This document shows positions 7,467 through 14,968 of a DNA stretch of 33,035 nt, piece by piece. The DNA is from CAYFJO01 sp964343305 (GTDB lineage: Bacteria > Planctomycetota > Planctomycetia > Pirellulales > Pirellulaceae). Position 1 is the stretch's first letter, and each line of letters starts with the position of its first letter. The translations under genes were made by a program, and so were the position numbers. The stretch is taken from contig CAYFJO010000074.1 of assembly GCA_964343305.1 (NCBI GenBank), forward strand, positions 1 to 33,035, written 5' to 3'. Below the pieces are notes generated by a model. The model searched no databases and was not told the origin of the DNA. It saw only the letters and a program-made list of their open reading frames with translations.

Positions 7467-9620
7467 ATGGCACTTTGCCGAACACTTTTGGTTGTCTCAC
7501 TTGGTGGCGCCTTGTTGTCGTGTTCTTCGAAGCCCTTGGAGCAAGATGAGGTTGATGAATTGACGTATCCCAATACGCTCAAGAGCGATCAGACGGATGA
7601 TTATCACGGGACGAAGGTCGCCGATCCGTATCGGTGGCTGGAGGATACCGACAGTGAGCAAACGACGGCGTGGATCGAAGCGCAAAACAAGGTGACGTTC
7701 GAGTGGCTTGCGCGCATTTCGCAGCGAGGGCCGATTCGTGATCGATTGGAGAAACTCTGGGACCATGAACGCTTTGGCGTGCCGCGCAAGCGCGGTGATC
7801 GATACTTCTACACGCGTAACGACGGGCTGCAGAATCAAAGTGTGTTGTATGTGGCCGACAGTTTGGACGGTGAGGCTCGGGTGTTGCTTGATCCGAATGA
7901 GTTGTCGGACGATGGCACGGTTCACATGACAGATTGGAACCCGAGTGACGATGGCAAGTTGCTGGCGTATGGCTTGGCGTCGGCCGGGTCGGATTGGAAG
8001 GAATATCGCGTGCTGGACGTCGAGTCGGGCCAGCAGTTGCTGGACCATATTGAGTGGGTCAAGTTCTCGGGACTGTCGTGGTTGCCAGACGGCTCGGGGT
8101 TCTTTTACAGTCGCTATGACGAGCCGCAAGAGGGCGACGAGTTTACAGGGCAGAATTACTATCAAAAACTGTACTTCCATCCGATGGGCGAGCCGCAGTA
8201 CAAGGATCAACTGGTCTACGAGCGCACGGATGAAAAGGAATGGGGATTTGACGGTGAAGTGACCGAGGATGGGCGTTATTTGATCATCAGCGTCTGGCGC
8301 GGGACGGAGCGGAAGAACCAGGTTTTTTATAAAGATCTCAAAGCCGAAAACGGCCAGGTTGTGGAACTGGTCAGCGGTTTTGAAGCTCGCTACGTATTTC
8401 TCGGCAACGACGAATCCGATTTTTGGTTCCGGACCGATTTGGACGCGCCGCTGCAACGCGTGGTTTCAATCGACACCTCGTCGCCCAAGCGAGACAATTG
8501 GCGCGAGATCGTTCCCGAATCAAAACACTTGCTCGACGAAGCGTCGATCGTTGGCGATCAGTTGTTTGCATCGTACCTTGAAGATGCTCGGTCGGTCGTC
8601 AAGTATTTTGACTTCAACGGCAAAGAAGGCGGCGAAGTTGAATTGCCGACGATCGGCACGGTCGGCGGATTCAACGGCCGACGCAGTGACAGCGAGACGT
8701 TTTTTTGGTTCACAAGCTTTATCGCGCCGCCGACGATTTATCGCTTCGATCTCGAGTCGGATAAAAGCGACGTGTTTCGAAAGCCAGACGTCGATTTCGA
8801 TCCCGATAAATTCGAAGTCAACCAGGTGTTTTACGAAAGCAAGGGCGGCACCAAGGTCCCGATGTTCCTGGTCCACCAGAAAGGACTCGACAAGACAGGC
8901 GACCATCCAACGATCTTGTACGGCTACGGCGGCTTTGACATCCCGGTCACGCCCAGTTTTAAAGTGCAAATGACTGTCTGGATGGAAAATGGCGGAGTGT
9001 TTGCGTCGGCCAATCTGCGCGGTGGCGGGGAGTATGGTCGCGAGTGGCATGAAGCGGGAATGCGCGACAATAAGCAAAACGTCTTCGACGATTTTATCGC
9101 CGCGGCCGAGTGGTTGATCGCCAACAAGTACACATCGAAGGAAAAGCTCGCGATCGAAGGACGCAGCAACGGTGGTTTGCTAGTCGGCGCGGCGATGACT
9201 CAGCGGCCGGATCTTTTCGCGGCGGCCGTGCCAGGTGTTGGCGTGATGGACATGCTGCGCTATCACAAGTTCACCATTGGCTGGGCGTGGGTCAACGAAT
9301 ACGGGTCGGCCGACGAGCCGGACGAATTCCATTGGCTTTACGAGTATTCACCACTTCACAACCTCGAAACGACCCGTTATCCAGCGACGCTCATCACAAC
9401 AGGTGATCACGACGATCGTGTCGTTCCGGGACACAGTTTTAAATTCGCCGCACAACTTCAAGCCGTCCAATCAGATGACGGGCCACCGACGTTGATTCGA
9501 ATCGATACAAGTGCCGGACATGGCGCTGGCAAACCGACGTCAAAACTGATCGACGAATCAGCAGATGTTTTAGCATTTCTCGCTCACGTGCTTGATCTCG
9601 AAGTGGAGCCTAGAAAATGA
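7467..9620 (+). CDS. Prolyl oligopeptidase, lipoprotein
   Basis: The 717-residue enzyme belongs to family S9A, which cuts peptides shorter than about 30 residues after Pro. The N-terminus MALCRTLLVVSLGGALLSC is a lipoprotein signal with Cys19 as lipidation site, so the enzyme is membrane-anchored outside the cytoplasm. Next comes the family N-terminal segment (DYHGTKVADPYRWLED, then TTAWIEAQN), a seven-blade propeller (about 90-440) and the hydrolase domain. The triad is in GRSNGG (Ser567), TGDHDDRVVP (Asp) and AGHGAGKP (His). GAGGG precedes the ATG at 7467. The stop TGA (9618-9620) lies inside the left arm of the repeat starting at 9616, so the present C-terminus may have been set by that insertion. 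It pairs in function with the S9 peptidase at 2481 and the GGT-like enzyme downstream. Confidence 0.93.
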   Translation: MALCRTLLVVSLGGALLSCSSKPLEQDEVDELTYPNTLKSDQTDDYHGTKVADPYRWLEDTDSEQTTAWIEAQNKVTFEWLARISQRGPIRDRLEKLWDHERFGVPRKRGDRYFYTRNDGLQNQSVLYVADSLDGEARVLLDPNELSDDGTVHMTDWNPSDDGKLLAYGLASAGSDWKEYRVLDVESGQQLLDHIEWVKFSGLSWLPDGSGFFYSRYDEPQEGDEFTGQNYYQKLYFHPMGEPQYKDQLVYERTDEKEWGFDGEVTEDGRYLIISVWRGTERKNQVFYKDLKAENGQVVELVSGFEARYVFLGNDESDFWFRTDLDAPLQRVVSIDTSSPKRDNWREIVPESKHLLDEASIVGDQLFASYLEDARSVVKYFDFNGKEGGEVELPTIGTVGGFNGRRSDSETFFWFTSFIAPPTIYRFDLESDKSDVFRKPDVDFDPDKFEVNQVFYESKGGTKVPMFLVHQKGLDKTGDHPTILYGYGGFDIPVTPSFKVQMTVWMENGGVFASANLRGGGEYGREWHEAGMRDNKQNVFDDFIAAAEWLIANKYTSKEKLAIEGRSNGGLLVGAAMTQRPDLFAAAVPGVGVMDMLRYHKFTIGWAWVNEYGSADEPDEFHWLYEYSPLHNLETTRYPATLITTGDHDDRVVPGHSFKFAAQLQAVQSDDGPPTLIRIDTSAGHGAGKPTSKLIDESADVLAFLAHVLDLEVEPRK

Positions 9621-9760
9621 CGAATAATGAAATACCCAATGTCGAAAGAAATCCGAAATCCGAATGTCGACAAGTTGGGATGCAAAATGGTCCTTGCACC
9701 AGAATTCGTGTTTCGTGCTTCGTCATTCCTTCGTCATTGGGTATTTCATTATTCGTCATT
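9616..9760. mobile_element. Palindrome-bounded dispersed repeat (MITE/REP-like)
   Basis: The element of 145 nt is bounded by perfect 26-nt inverted arms (9616-9641 and 9735-9760), the outer part being AATGACGAATAATGAAATAC. The interior holds short internal repeats: ATCCGAAATCCGAAT on the left, and several copies of TTCGTCATT on the right. It has no transposase gene. I recall similar sequence (motifs such as FVIPSSLGIS in translation) scattered in planctomycete genomes, which would make it a non-autonomous repeat. It separates the two peptidase-type genes and is read through in frame by the downstream one. Confidence 0.75.
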
Positions 9761-11470
9761 CTCACCCTAGGTGCGCTCATGACTGAACCAATCCTACCCG
9801 CCGCGGACGCCCAAACTCGACAAGTGGGATACGACCGCCCGTCCGGCAATCCACATCAAAGCCGCTCGGTGGTGCTCGCCAAACACGGCATCGTTGCGAC
9901 GAGTCACCCACTGGCCGCCCAAGCAGGTTTGGACATTCTCAAGTCCGGTGGAAACGCGGCCGACGCGGCGATCGCGGTCAACGCGATGTTGGGCGTCGTC
10001 GAGCCGATGAGTTGCGGCATCGGTGGCGATCTGTTCATGATCTATTGGGACAGCAAAACGGAAAAACTCTACGGGTTGAACGCCAGCGGCCGCAGTCCCT
10101 ACAACATCTCTCGCCAAGTCTTCGCCGAAAAGAAACTCGACTACATCCCTGATGCCGGTGTGCTTTCGTGGTCCGTGCCCGGATGTGTCAGTGGCTGGGG
10201 CGCGGTGAACGAGCGGTTTGGCAGCAAACCGCTGTCGGATTTGTTGGCTGCATCGATCGCGACCGCGGAGGGAGGTTTTCCCGTGACCGAGGTCATCGCC
10301 GGATCTTGGCGTGGCGGTGAAGCAAGTCTTCGCCGATGGTCCGACTCGGCAAAGTCGTTCCTGATCGATGGCCAACGTGCGCCGCGTTTTGGCGAGGTCA
10401 TGAAGTTGCCGAACATGGCCAAGTCATATCGATTGATCGCCGACCAGGGTGCCAAAGTGTTTTACGAAGGCGACATCGCGCAAGAGATTGTCAAGTTTAG
10501 CGAAGCGAATGGCGGTTTCTTTTCCATGAAGGATTTTGCCGACCACACGGTCGATTGGATCGAGCCCGTGTCGACGAACTACCGCGGCTACGACGTTTGG
10601 GAACTGCCGCCCAACGGTCAAGGCATCGCGGCGCTGGAGATATTGAATCTGCTGGAACCGTACGACCTTCGCGCAATGGGCCACGGTAGCGCGGAATATG
10701 TACACCTTTTTACCGAAGCAAAAAAACTCGCCTTCGCGGACCGGGCGAAGTTTTACTCCGACATGGAATTCAACGACTTGCCGATCGCGGAGTTGATTTC
10801 CAAGGAGTACGCGCACCGTCAAGGCAAACGCATCGATCTAGACAAGGCGGCTGAGGATGTCCCGGCGGGCGACCCGAAATTGGCCCACGGCGACACTGTT
10901 TACTTGACAGTCGTCGATAAAGATCGCAATTGTTGCTCGATGATTCAGAGCAACTACTTCGGCTTTGGCTCCAAGGTCGTGCCTGGCGATGTTGGTTTCG
11001 TCATTCAAAATCGAGGCGCGTTGTTTGCGCTGGACGACCATCATTTCAATCGTCTGGAACCCCACAAGCGCCCGTTTCACACGATCATTCCGGCAATGGT
11101 CACCAAAGACGGCAAGCCGTGGTTCTGCTTTGGCGTGATGGGCGGCGACATGCAACCGCAAGGTCATGTCCAAGTGCTTGTGAACATGATCGACTTTGGC
11201 ATGAACGTCCAAGAAGCCGGCGATGCGGCGCGCGTCCGACATCTTGGCAGCGCACAGCCGACGGGAAAACCAGCCCAAGGTGTTGGTACGTTGACAGTCG
11301 AATCAGGAATCTCGGCCGAAGTAGTTAAGAAGCTTAAACAAATGGGGCATCGTGTAACTCGATCCAAGGGAAGCTTCGGTGGCTATCAAGGCATCATGAT
11401 TGATCCGAAAACCGATGTGCTCCACGGAGCGACTGAACCACGCAAGGATGGCGCGGCAGTTGGTTATTAA
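9680..11470 (+). CDS. Gamma-glutamyltranspeptidase-like enzyme
   Basis: This Ntn-hydrolase proenzyme cleaves gamma-glutamyl bonds such as those of glutathione, self-processing before a Thr nucleophile. Family signatures are VLAKHGIVATSHPLAA, GGNAADAAIAVNAMLGVVEP, GIGGDLFMIYWD and LPPNGQGIAALEILNLL. The processing site aligns to HGDTVYLTVVD, with the nucleophile Thr codon at 10895-10897. The usual second Thr is Val, and the usual GSPGG motif is replaced by MGGDMQPQGHVQ, a known GGT-like subfamily. Start choice is open: the frame is open from 9617, an ATG at 9779 gives a protein of 563 residues lacking a signal peptide, and the ATG at 9680 adds a repeat-derived hydrophobic leader (RIRVSCFVIPSSLGISLFVI ... 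LTLGALM, then AADA). Because relatives are exported I list 9680, with low certainty for the start and high certainty for the family. Confidence 0.85.
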   Translation: MQNGPCTRIRVSCFVIPSSLGISLFVILTLGALMTEPILPAADAQTRQVGYDRPSGNPHQSRSVVLAKHGIVATSHPLAAQAGLDILKSGGNAADAAIAVNAMLGVVEPMSCGIGGDLFMIYWDSKTEKLYGLNASGRSPYNISRQVFAEKKLDYIPDAGVLSWSVPGCVSGWGAVNERFGSKPLSDLLAASIATAEGGFPVTEVIAGSWRGGEASLRRWSDSAKSFLIDGQRAPRFGEVMKLPNMAKSYRLIADQGAKVFYEGDIAQEIVKFSEANGGFFSMKDFADHTVDWIEPVSTNYRGYDVWELPPNGQGIAALEILNLLEPYDLRAMGHGSAEYVHLFTEAKKLAFADRAKFYSDMEFNDLPIAELISKEYAHRQGKRIDLDKAAEDVPAGDPKLAHGDTVYLTVVDKDRNCCSMIQSNYFGFGSKVVPGDVGFVIQNRGALFALDDHHFNRLEPHKRPFHTIIPAMVTKDGKPWFCFGVMGGDMQPQGHVQVLVNMIDFGMNVQEAGDAARVRHLGSAQPTGKPAQGVGTLTVESGISAEVVKKLKQMGHRVTRSKGSFGGYQGIMIDPKTDVLHGATEPRKDGAAVGY

Positions 11471-11489
11471 TCTTCCGTGGCGTCCCGGC

Positions 11490-12860
11490 TTAGAGATAGA
11501 AGCTAGGATACGGCCGATCGCTGCCAAGTCGCTGGATCAAATGAGCTAGTTCCAGCAAATGATAGTCGCCCCACATGGAGGATTCGCCGTGTGCGACTTT
11601 CGATCCTTTGGGTACGTGGTCCCAACGGTTGGGCCAGTGGTAAATGCTGTGCAGCAGCAAACCTTGGTGGCTCTTCTTGACCGACAAATAGGGTTCGTTG
11701 AACAACGTGCCCGCGACGTCTAGGCCGGCTTGGGTGTAACGTTTGCCTTTACGCGGGCCCAAGTAGTTTCCCAGTCGCAATAGTCCTTGTGCGGCGATCG
11801 CCGAGGCGGATGCGTCGACCGGTTCGAATTCGTTGAAAGGATCTGCTGGTTGCGAGTGCCAATCGCCGAGTTGGTGCAGGTCTGGTGCACCGTCGTCCCA
11901 ATACGTGATGCCGTCGCTCGATGTGACGTCGTCGATGTAGTGGTCGCATGTATCGATCGCGCAACGCAAGTACTCGGCCACGACCTCTTGCTTTAACATG
12001 CCTACGGCGTTTTTGAATTTGGCGGCAGTGAGCGTTTGAAGGAACTCGAGTTCCTCGGCGTAACCGAGCATTGCCCAAGCGAGCCCGCGGGTCCAAGTCG
12101 AAAACGGCGAATACCCTTGTTGCGTCGAGCGAGCGCGAAAGTTGCCGTCGTTGCGGTTGAACGTGCCTTCATGAGCGGTACGCCCGCGGACATCGTAGTT
12201 GTGCTCGGTATCGCCGTGGAACACGATATATTTTGACGTGGCCAGGCCGTGTTGGATCGAGCGGGCGAGTAAGTTGATGCGCAGGTCGTTTTCGCCCATC
12301 AGCATGTGTCCTAGTTGATGGGCGACACCAAGGATTCGCGTCGTGCGCATCGTGTCGATGAACAACGAATGCGGCCCGTTGAACGAATAGATGTAGCCCA
12401 ATCCACAACTGGTCTCGGACCAACGCGATGCTTGGACGGCACCCGAGGCGGCAATGGCGTCTTCGTACGTTTTGCGTTGCCACGGCTCTTCGTCGATACG
12501 GCCTTCATTCATCAGTCGCAGCAAGTTGCCGTAGGTCGACAGATTGTTGAACCCGTGATCGTGGACGCCGATGTGTGTCACGTGGGGCAACATCCTCTCG
12601 ACAGTGCGCTGGCGGCCCAAGTCGATCAACTCTCGGTTGTCCAACGCATCGCCCGTCAGAATCATGCAGCCGAATTGAAAACCCTGCGTCCACTCGGTCC
12701 AACCGCGCGTCGTGTATTTTCCCGCAGCGGTAAAAACGGGTGTGGCGTTCGGCTTGTTCCACGACAGGTCTAGTCTTCGGCACTTGTCCGCGGCCATAGC
12801 GAAAACGCGGTTCACCGCAGGTTGCAGCGATTCGAGGGTAATGCGGTCGTCAACGTTCAT
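11490..12860 (-). CDS. GH88-like glycoside hydrolase
   Basis: The 456-residue protein has an alpha/alpha-barrel. Segments such as GFQFGCMILTG, HDHGFNNLSTYGNLLRL, YIYSFNGPHSLFIDTMRT, GTFNRNDGNFRARSTQQGYS, STWTRGLAWAMLGYAEELEF and VDASASAIAAQGLLRL fit family 88 unsaturated glucuronyl hydrolases, which remove the 4,5-unsaturated uronic acid left by polysaccharide lyases. Catalysis in that family uses Asp residues; I cannot assign them without an alignment. No signal peptide is seen, so it is probably cytoplasmic. The gene is convergent with the GGT-like gene (19 nt between the stops) and divergent from the kinase gene. GH105 or another related alpha/alpha-barrel family is the main alternative. 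Confidence 0.8.
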   Translation of the reverse strand: MNVDDRITLESLQPAVNRVFAMAADKCRRLDLSWNKPNATPVFTAAGKYTTRGWTEWTQGFQFGCMILTGDALDNRELIDLGRQRTVERMLPHVTHIGVHDHGFNNLSTYGNLLRLMNEGRIDEEPWQRKTYEDAIAASGAVQASRWSETSCGLGYIYSFNGPHSLFIDTMRTTRILGVAHQLGHMLMGENDLRINLLARSIQHGLATSKYIVFHGDTEHNYDVRGRTAHEGTFNRNDGNFRARSTQQGYSPFSTWTRGLAWAMLGYAEELEFLQTLTAAKFKNAVGMLKQEVVAEYLRCAIDTCDHYIDDVTSSDGITYWDDGAPDLHQLGDWHSQPADPFNEFEPVDASASAIAAQGLLRLGNYLGPRKGKRYTQAGLDVAGTLFNEPYLSVKKSHQGLLLHSIYHWPNRWDHVPKGSKVAHGESSMWGDYHLLELAHLIQRLGSDRPYPSFYL

Positions 12861-12968
12861 GAGCGAAGTGGCGGACGTTTCTTGCGGGTAACTATCATAG
12901 ATTGCCGGTTAGTAACTTGATAAACTTCCCTTCACCAGTCAATCACCCTCATCCATTGCCGCCCAACG

Positions 12969-14798
12969 ATGCCATCTTCAGTTGACGACGTTTCTTTTTC
13001 CTTGATTTCACTTGGCTTGCTGTCTGACGTCGACGTGACTGGAACACGCGAGCAGTTGGAAAAGACCAAGGATGACTTGGATGTTCCGGCGTTTCTGCAG
13101 GCATTTGTTGATGGGGGAAAGCTGACACCATTTCAAGCCGAGCGAGTCCGTGATGGCCGGGCTGAAGAGTTGGTGATGGGCAATTATCTCTTGTTGTCCA
13201 ATATTGGCGAAGGCGGCATGGGGACGGTTTACAAGGCGCTGCACCGAAAGATGCGGCGCGTGCTTGCATTAAAGGTGATGAAGACCGATACGCCGAAATC
13301 CCTCAATTTCCTCGCCCGGTTTGAACGCGAAGTGCGTGCGGCTGGACGATTAGTCCATCCGAACGTGGTTGCCACCTACGATGCAGGCGAGTGTGAGCAT
13401 GGTCAGTTTCTCGTTATGGAGTATATCGACGGCAGTGATCTGAGCGCGATTGTCAAGAAAACCGGCGCACTGCCCATCGACGAGGCGATTGATGCCATTC
13501 GGCAGGCGGCGACGGCTTTGAATTACGCGCATCAACAGGACGTGGTTCATCGTGATGTCAAGCCAAGTAATCTGTTGCGTGATGTGAGTGGAGTAGTGAA
13601 GGTTGCCGATCTCGGTTTGGCCCAAATCAAACAAGGCCCCGTAGATGAAACGGCAGCATTAACAGGTGAAGGCATGGGGGCTGGTACGGTTGATTTCTTG
13701 TCGCCCGAGCAAGCACGTGATGCCCATGCAGTCGACGCGCGGGCCGACATTTATAGTCTTGGTTGCACGCTTTTCTATCTGTTGAGTGGCCGTCCCGTGT
13801 ATCAAGAGTCGAGCCTTGTCTCACGCCTCTTGGCACATCGCGAGAAGACGCCGCCGTCGTTATATGACGTCCGAGATGACCTGCCGGACCGGCTCGACGT
13901 CGTCTATCAGCGGATGGTTGAAAAGCTTCCGGAGAATCGCTATCAATCGATGCAGGAAGTTTACGATGATCTGACCCAAATCGTTGAAGGTGACAAGTCA
14001 CGAAGTCGCCAAGTTTGGGAGCCTGCGGATGCGACCGTTTTGATCGTCGAACAATCGGGCCTCCAAACCAAGATGTTCACAGACATGCTCCGCAACATAG
14101 GTGTCGACGACATTCACACCAAGCCAACGGGGCGCGGCGCGATGGAATTGCTGGCGATGTTGCCGGCCCGCGTTGTGTTGACCAGCATGCAGTTGGCGGA
14201 CATGACCGGGTTGGAGCTTGCCCAACGAATTCGCGATGATTTGCGCTGGTCCGACGTGGCCATTGTGCTAATGACTTCAGACGATTTGACCGAGGAGATG
14301 GAAGAACGCATTGAGCAAATGGGTGCGGTCGGATGGCTTCGAAAGCCGTTTGATAAAGACGGCTTAGAGTCAGCGATCTGTGAGGTAATCGAATCCGAAC
14401 AAGCCGCACAATCGTCATTACGTGGCCTCGATGCCGCTCGCGTGCTCGTTGTCGACGACAGCAGCGTCGCCCGTCGGAAGATCAAAGAAGTCTTGCAGGA
14501 CATTGGGTTTTCGCGGTTCACGATGGCTGCTGATGGGCTGGAGGCGGTGGACGCGATTGAAGAGCAAGATTTTCAACTCATCGTTACCGACTACAACATG
14601 CCGAACATGAACGGAGCGGATCTGGTGAACTACATCCGCACGGAGAGTGATCAAGCGAATGTGCCGATTGTAGTGGTTACATCGGAATACGACCCCATGA
14701 AGCTGTCAGAGATTTATGGTCTTGGCGTTTCAGGTGTCTGCCACAAGAGTTTCGATCTCGAAATCGTGCGAAATGTTGTCATCCGTTTGTTCATGTAG
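12969..14798 (+). CDS. Ser/Thr kinase fused to two receiver domains
   Basis: The product has 609 residues. A short N-terminal helical region (about 35-70, LQAFVDGGKLTPFQAERV) precedes a Hanks-type kinase (about 71-335) with GEGGMG (80-85), Lys102, HRD (194-196), DLG (214-216) and SPEQ. All residues for catalysis are present. A first receiver domain (about 354-475) has lost the acidic pair (VEQ) and the phospho-acceptor: Ser406 sits where Asp is expected (VVLTSMQ), although Lys459 remains, so it is a pseudo-receiver. The second receiver (about 490-609) is intact: Asp496/Asp497, Asp541 (VTDYNMPNMNG) and Lys593. There is no transmembrane segment. Position at the head of the che genes suggests that CheA phosphorylates the second receiver and thereby controls the kinase or relays output. 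No stand-alone CheY lies nearby. Confidence 0.9.
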   Translation: MPSSVDDVSFSLISLGLLSDVDVTGTREQLEKTKDDLDVPAFLQAFVDGGKLTPFQAERVRDGRAEELVMGNYLLLSNIGEGGMGTVYKALHRKMRRVLALKVMKTDTPKSLNFLARFEREVRAAGRLVHPNVVATYDAGECEHGQFLVMEYIDGSDLSAIVKKTGALPIDEAIDAIRQAATALNYAHQQDVVHRDVKPSNLLRDVSGVVKVADLGLAQIKQGPVDETAALTGEGMGAGTVDFLSPEQARDAHAVDARADIYSLGCTLFYLLSGRPVYQESSLVSRLLAHREKTPPSLYDVRDDLPDRLDVVYQRMVEKLPENRYQSMQEVYDDLTQIVEGDKSRSRQVWEPADATVLIVEQSGLQTKMFTDMLRNIGVDDIHTKPTGRGAMELLAMLPARVVLTSMQLADMTGLELAQRIRDDLRWSDVAIVLMTSDDLTEEMEERIEQMGAVGWLRKPFDKDGLESAICEVIESEQAAQSSLRGLDAARVLVVDDSSVARRKIKEVLQDIGFSRFTMAADGLEAVDAIEEQDFQLIVTDYNMPNMNGADLVNYIRTESDQANVPIVVVTSEYDPMKLSEIYGLGVSGVCHKSFDLEIVRNVVIRLFM

Positions 14799-14928
14799 CG
14801 TCGGCGCGGAATTGGTTTCCGTAGCCGGTTTTCGTGGAAACAACGGCTCGCGGCAACTAAGATAGACCCAACAGCCATCTTGCGCACAAGGTCACAACGC
14901 AAGCGTCATGCTTGCCAAGTCTGAACGA

Positions 14929-14948
14929 AACAAGCCTGGACGCTTGTT
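14929..14948 (+). promoter_or_regulatory. Hairpin in the cheA leader
   Basis: AACAAGC (14929-14935) and GCTTGTT (14942-14948) form a 7-bp stem with a 6-nt loop, 4 nt before the GAGGA ribosome site (14953-14957) of cheA. It may influence translation or be the end of a short leader; the effect is not evident from sequence. Confidence 0.35.
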
Positions 14949-14968
14949 CTGCGAGGATTTCCTAGTCG

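Noticed and set aside
7497..8456. 319-codon minus-strand open frame opposite the prolyl oligopeptidase
   Set aside because: It is antisense to a well-conserved enzyme, with biased composition and no recognisable domain.
10838..11278. 146-codon minus-strand frame within the GGT-like gene
   Set aside because: It is antisense to the Thr-nucleophile region of a clear family member, with no ribosome site.
14815..14841. Hairpin GTTTCC/GGAAAC after the kinase stop as a terminator
   Set aside because: The stem is only 6 bp with a 15-nt loop and no U-tract; too weak to call.
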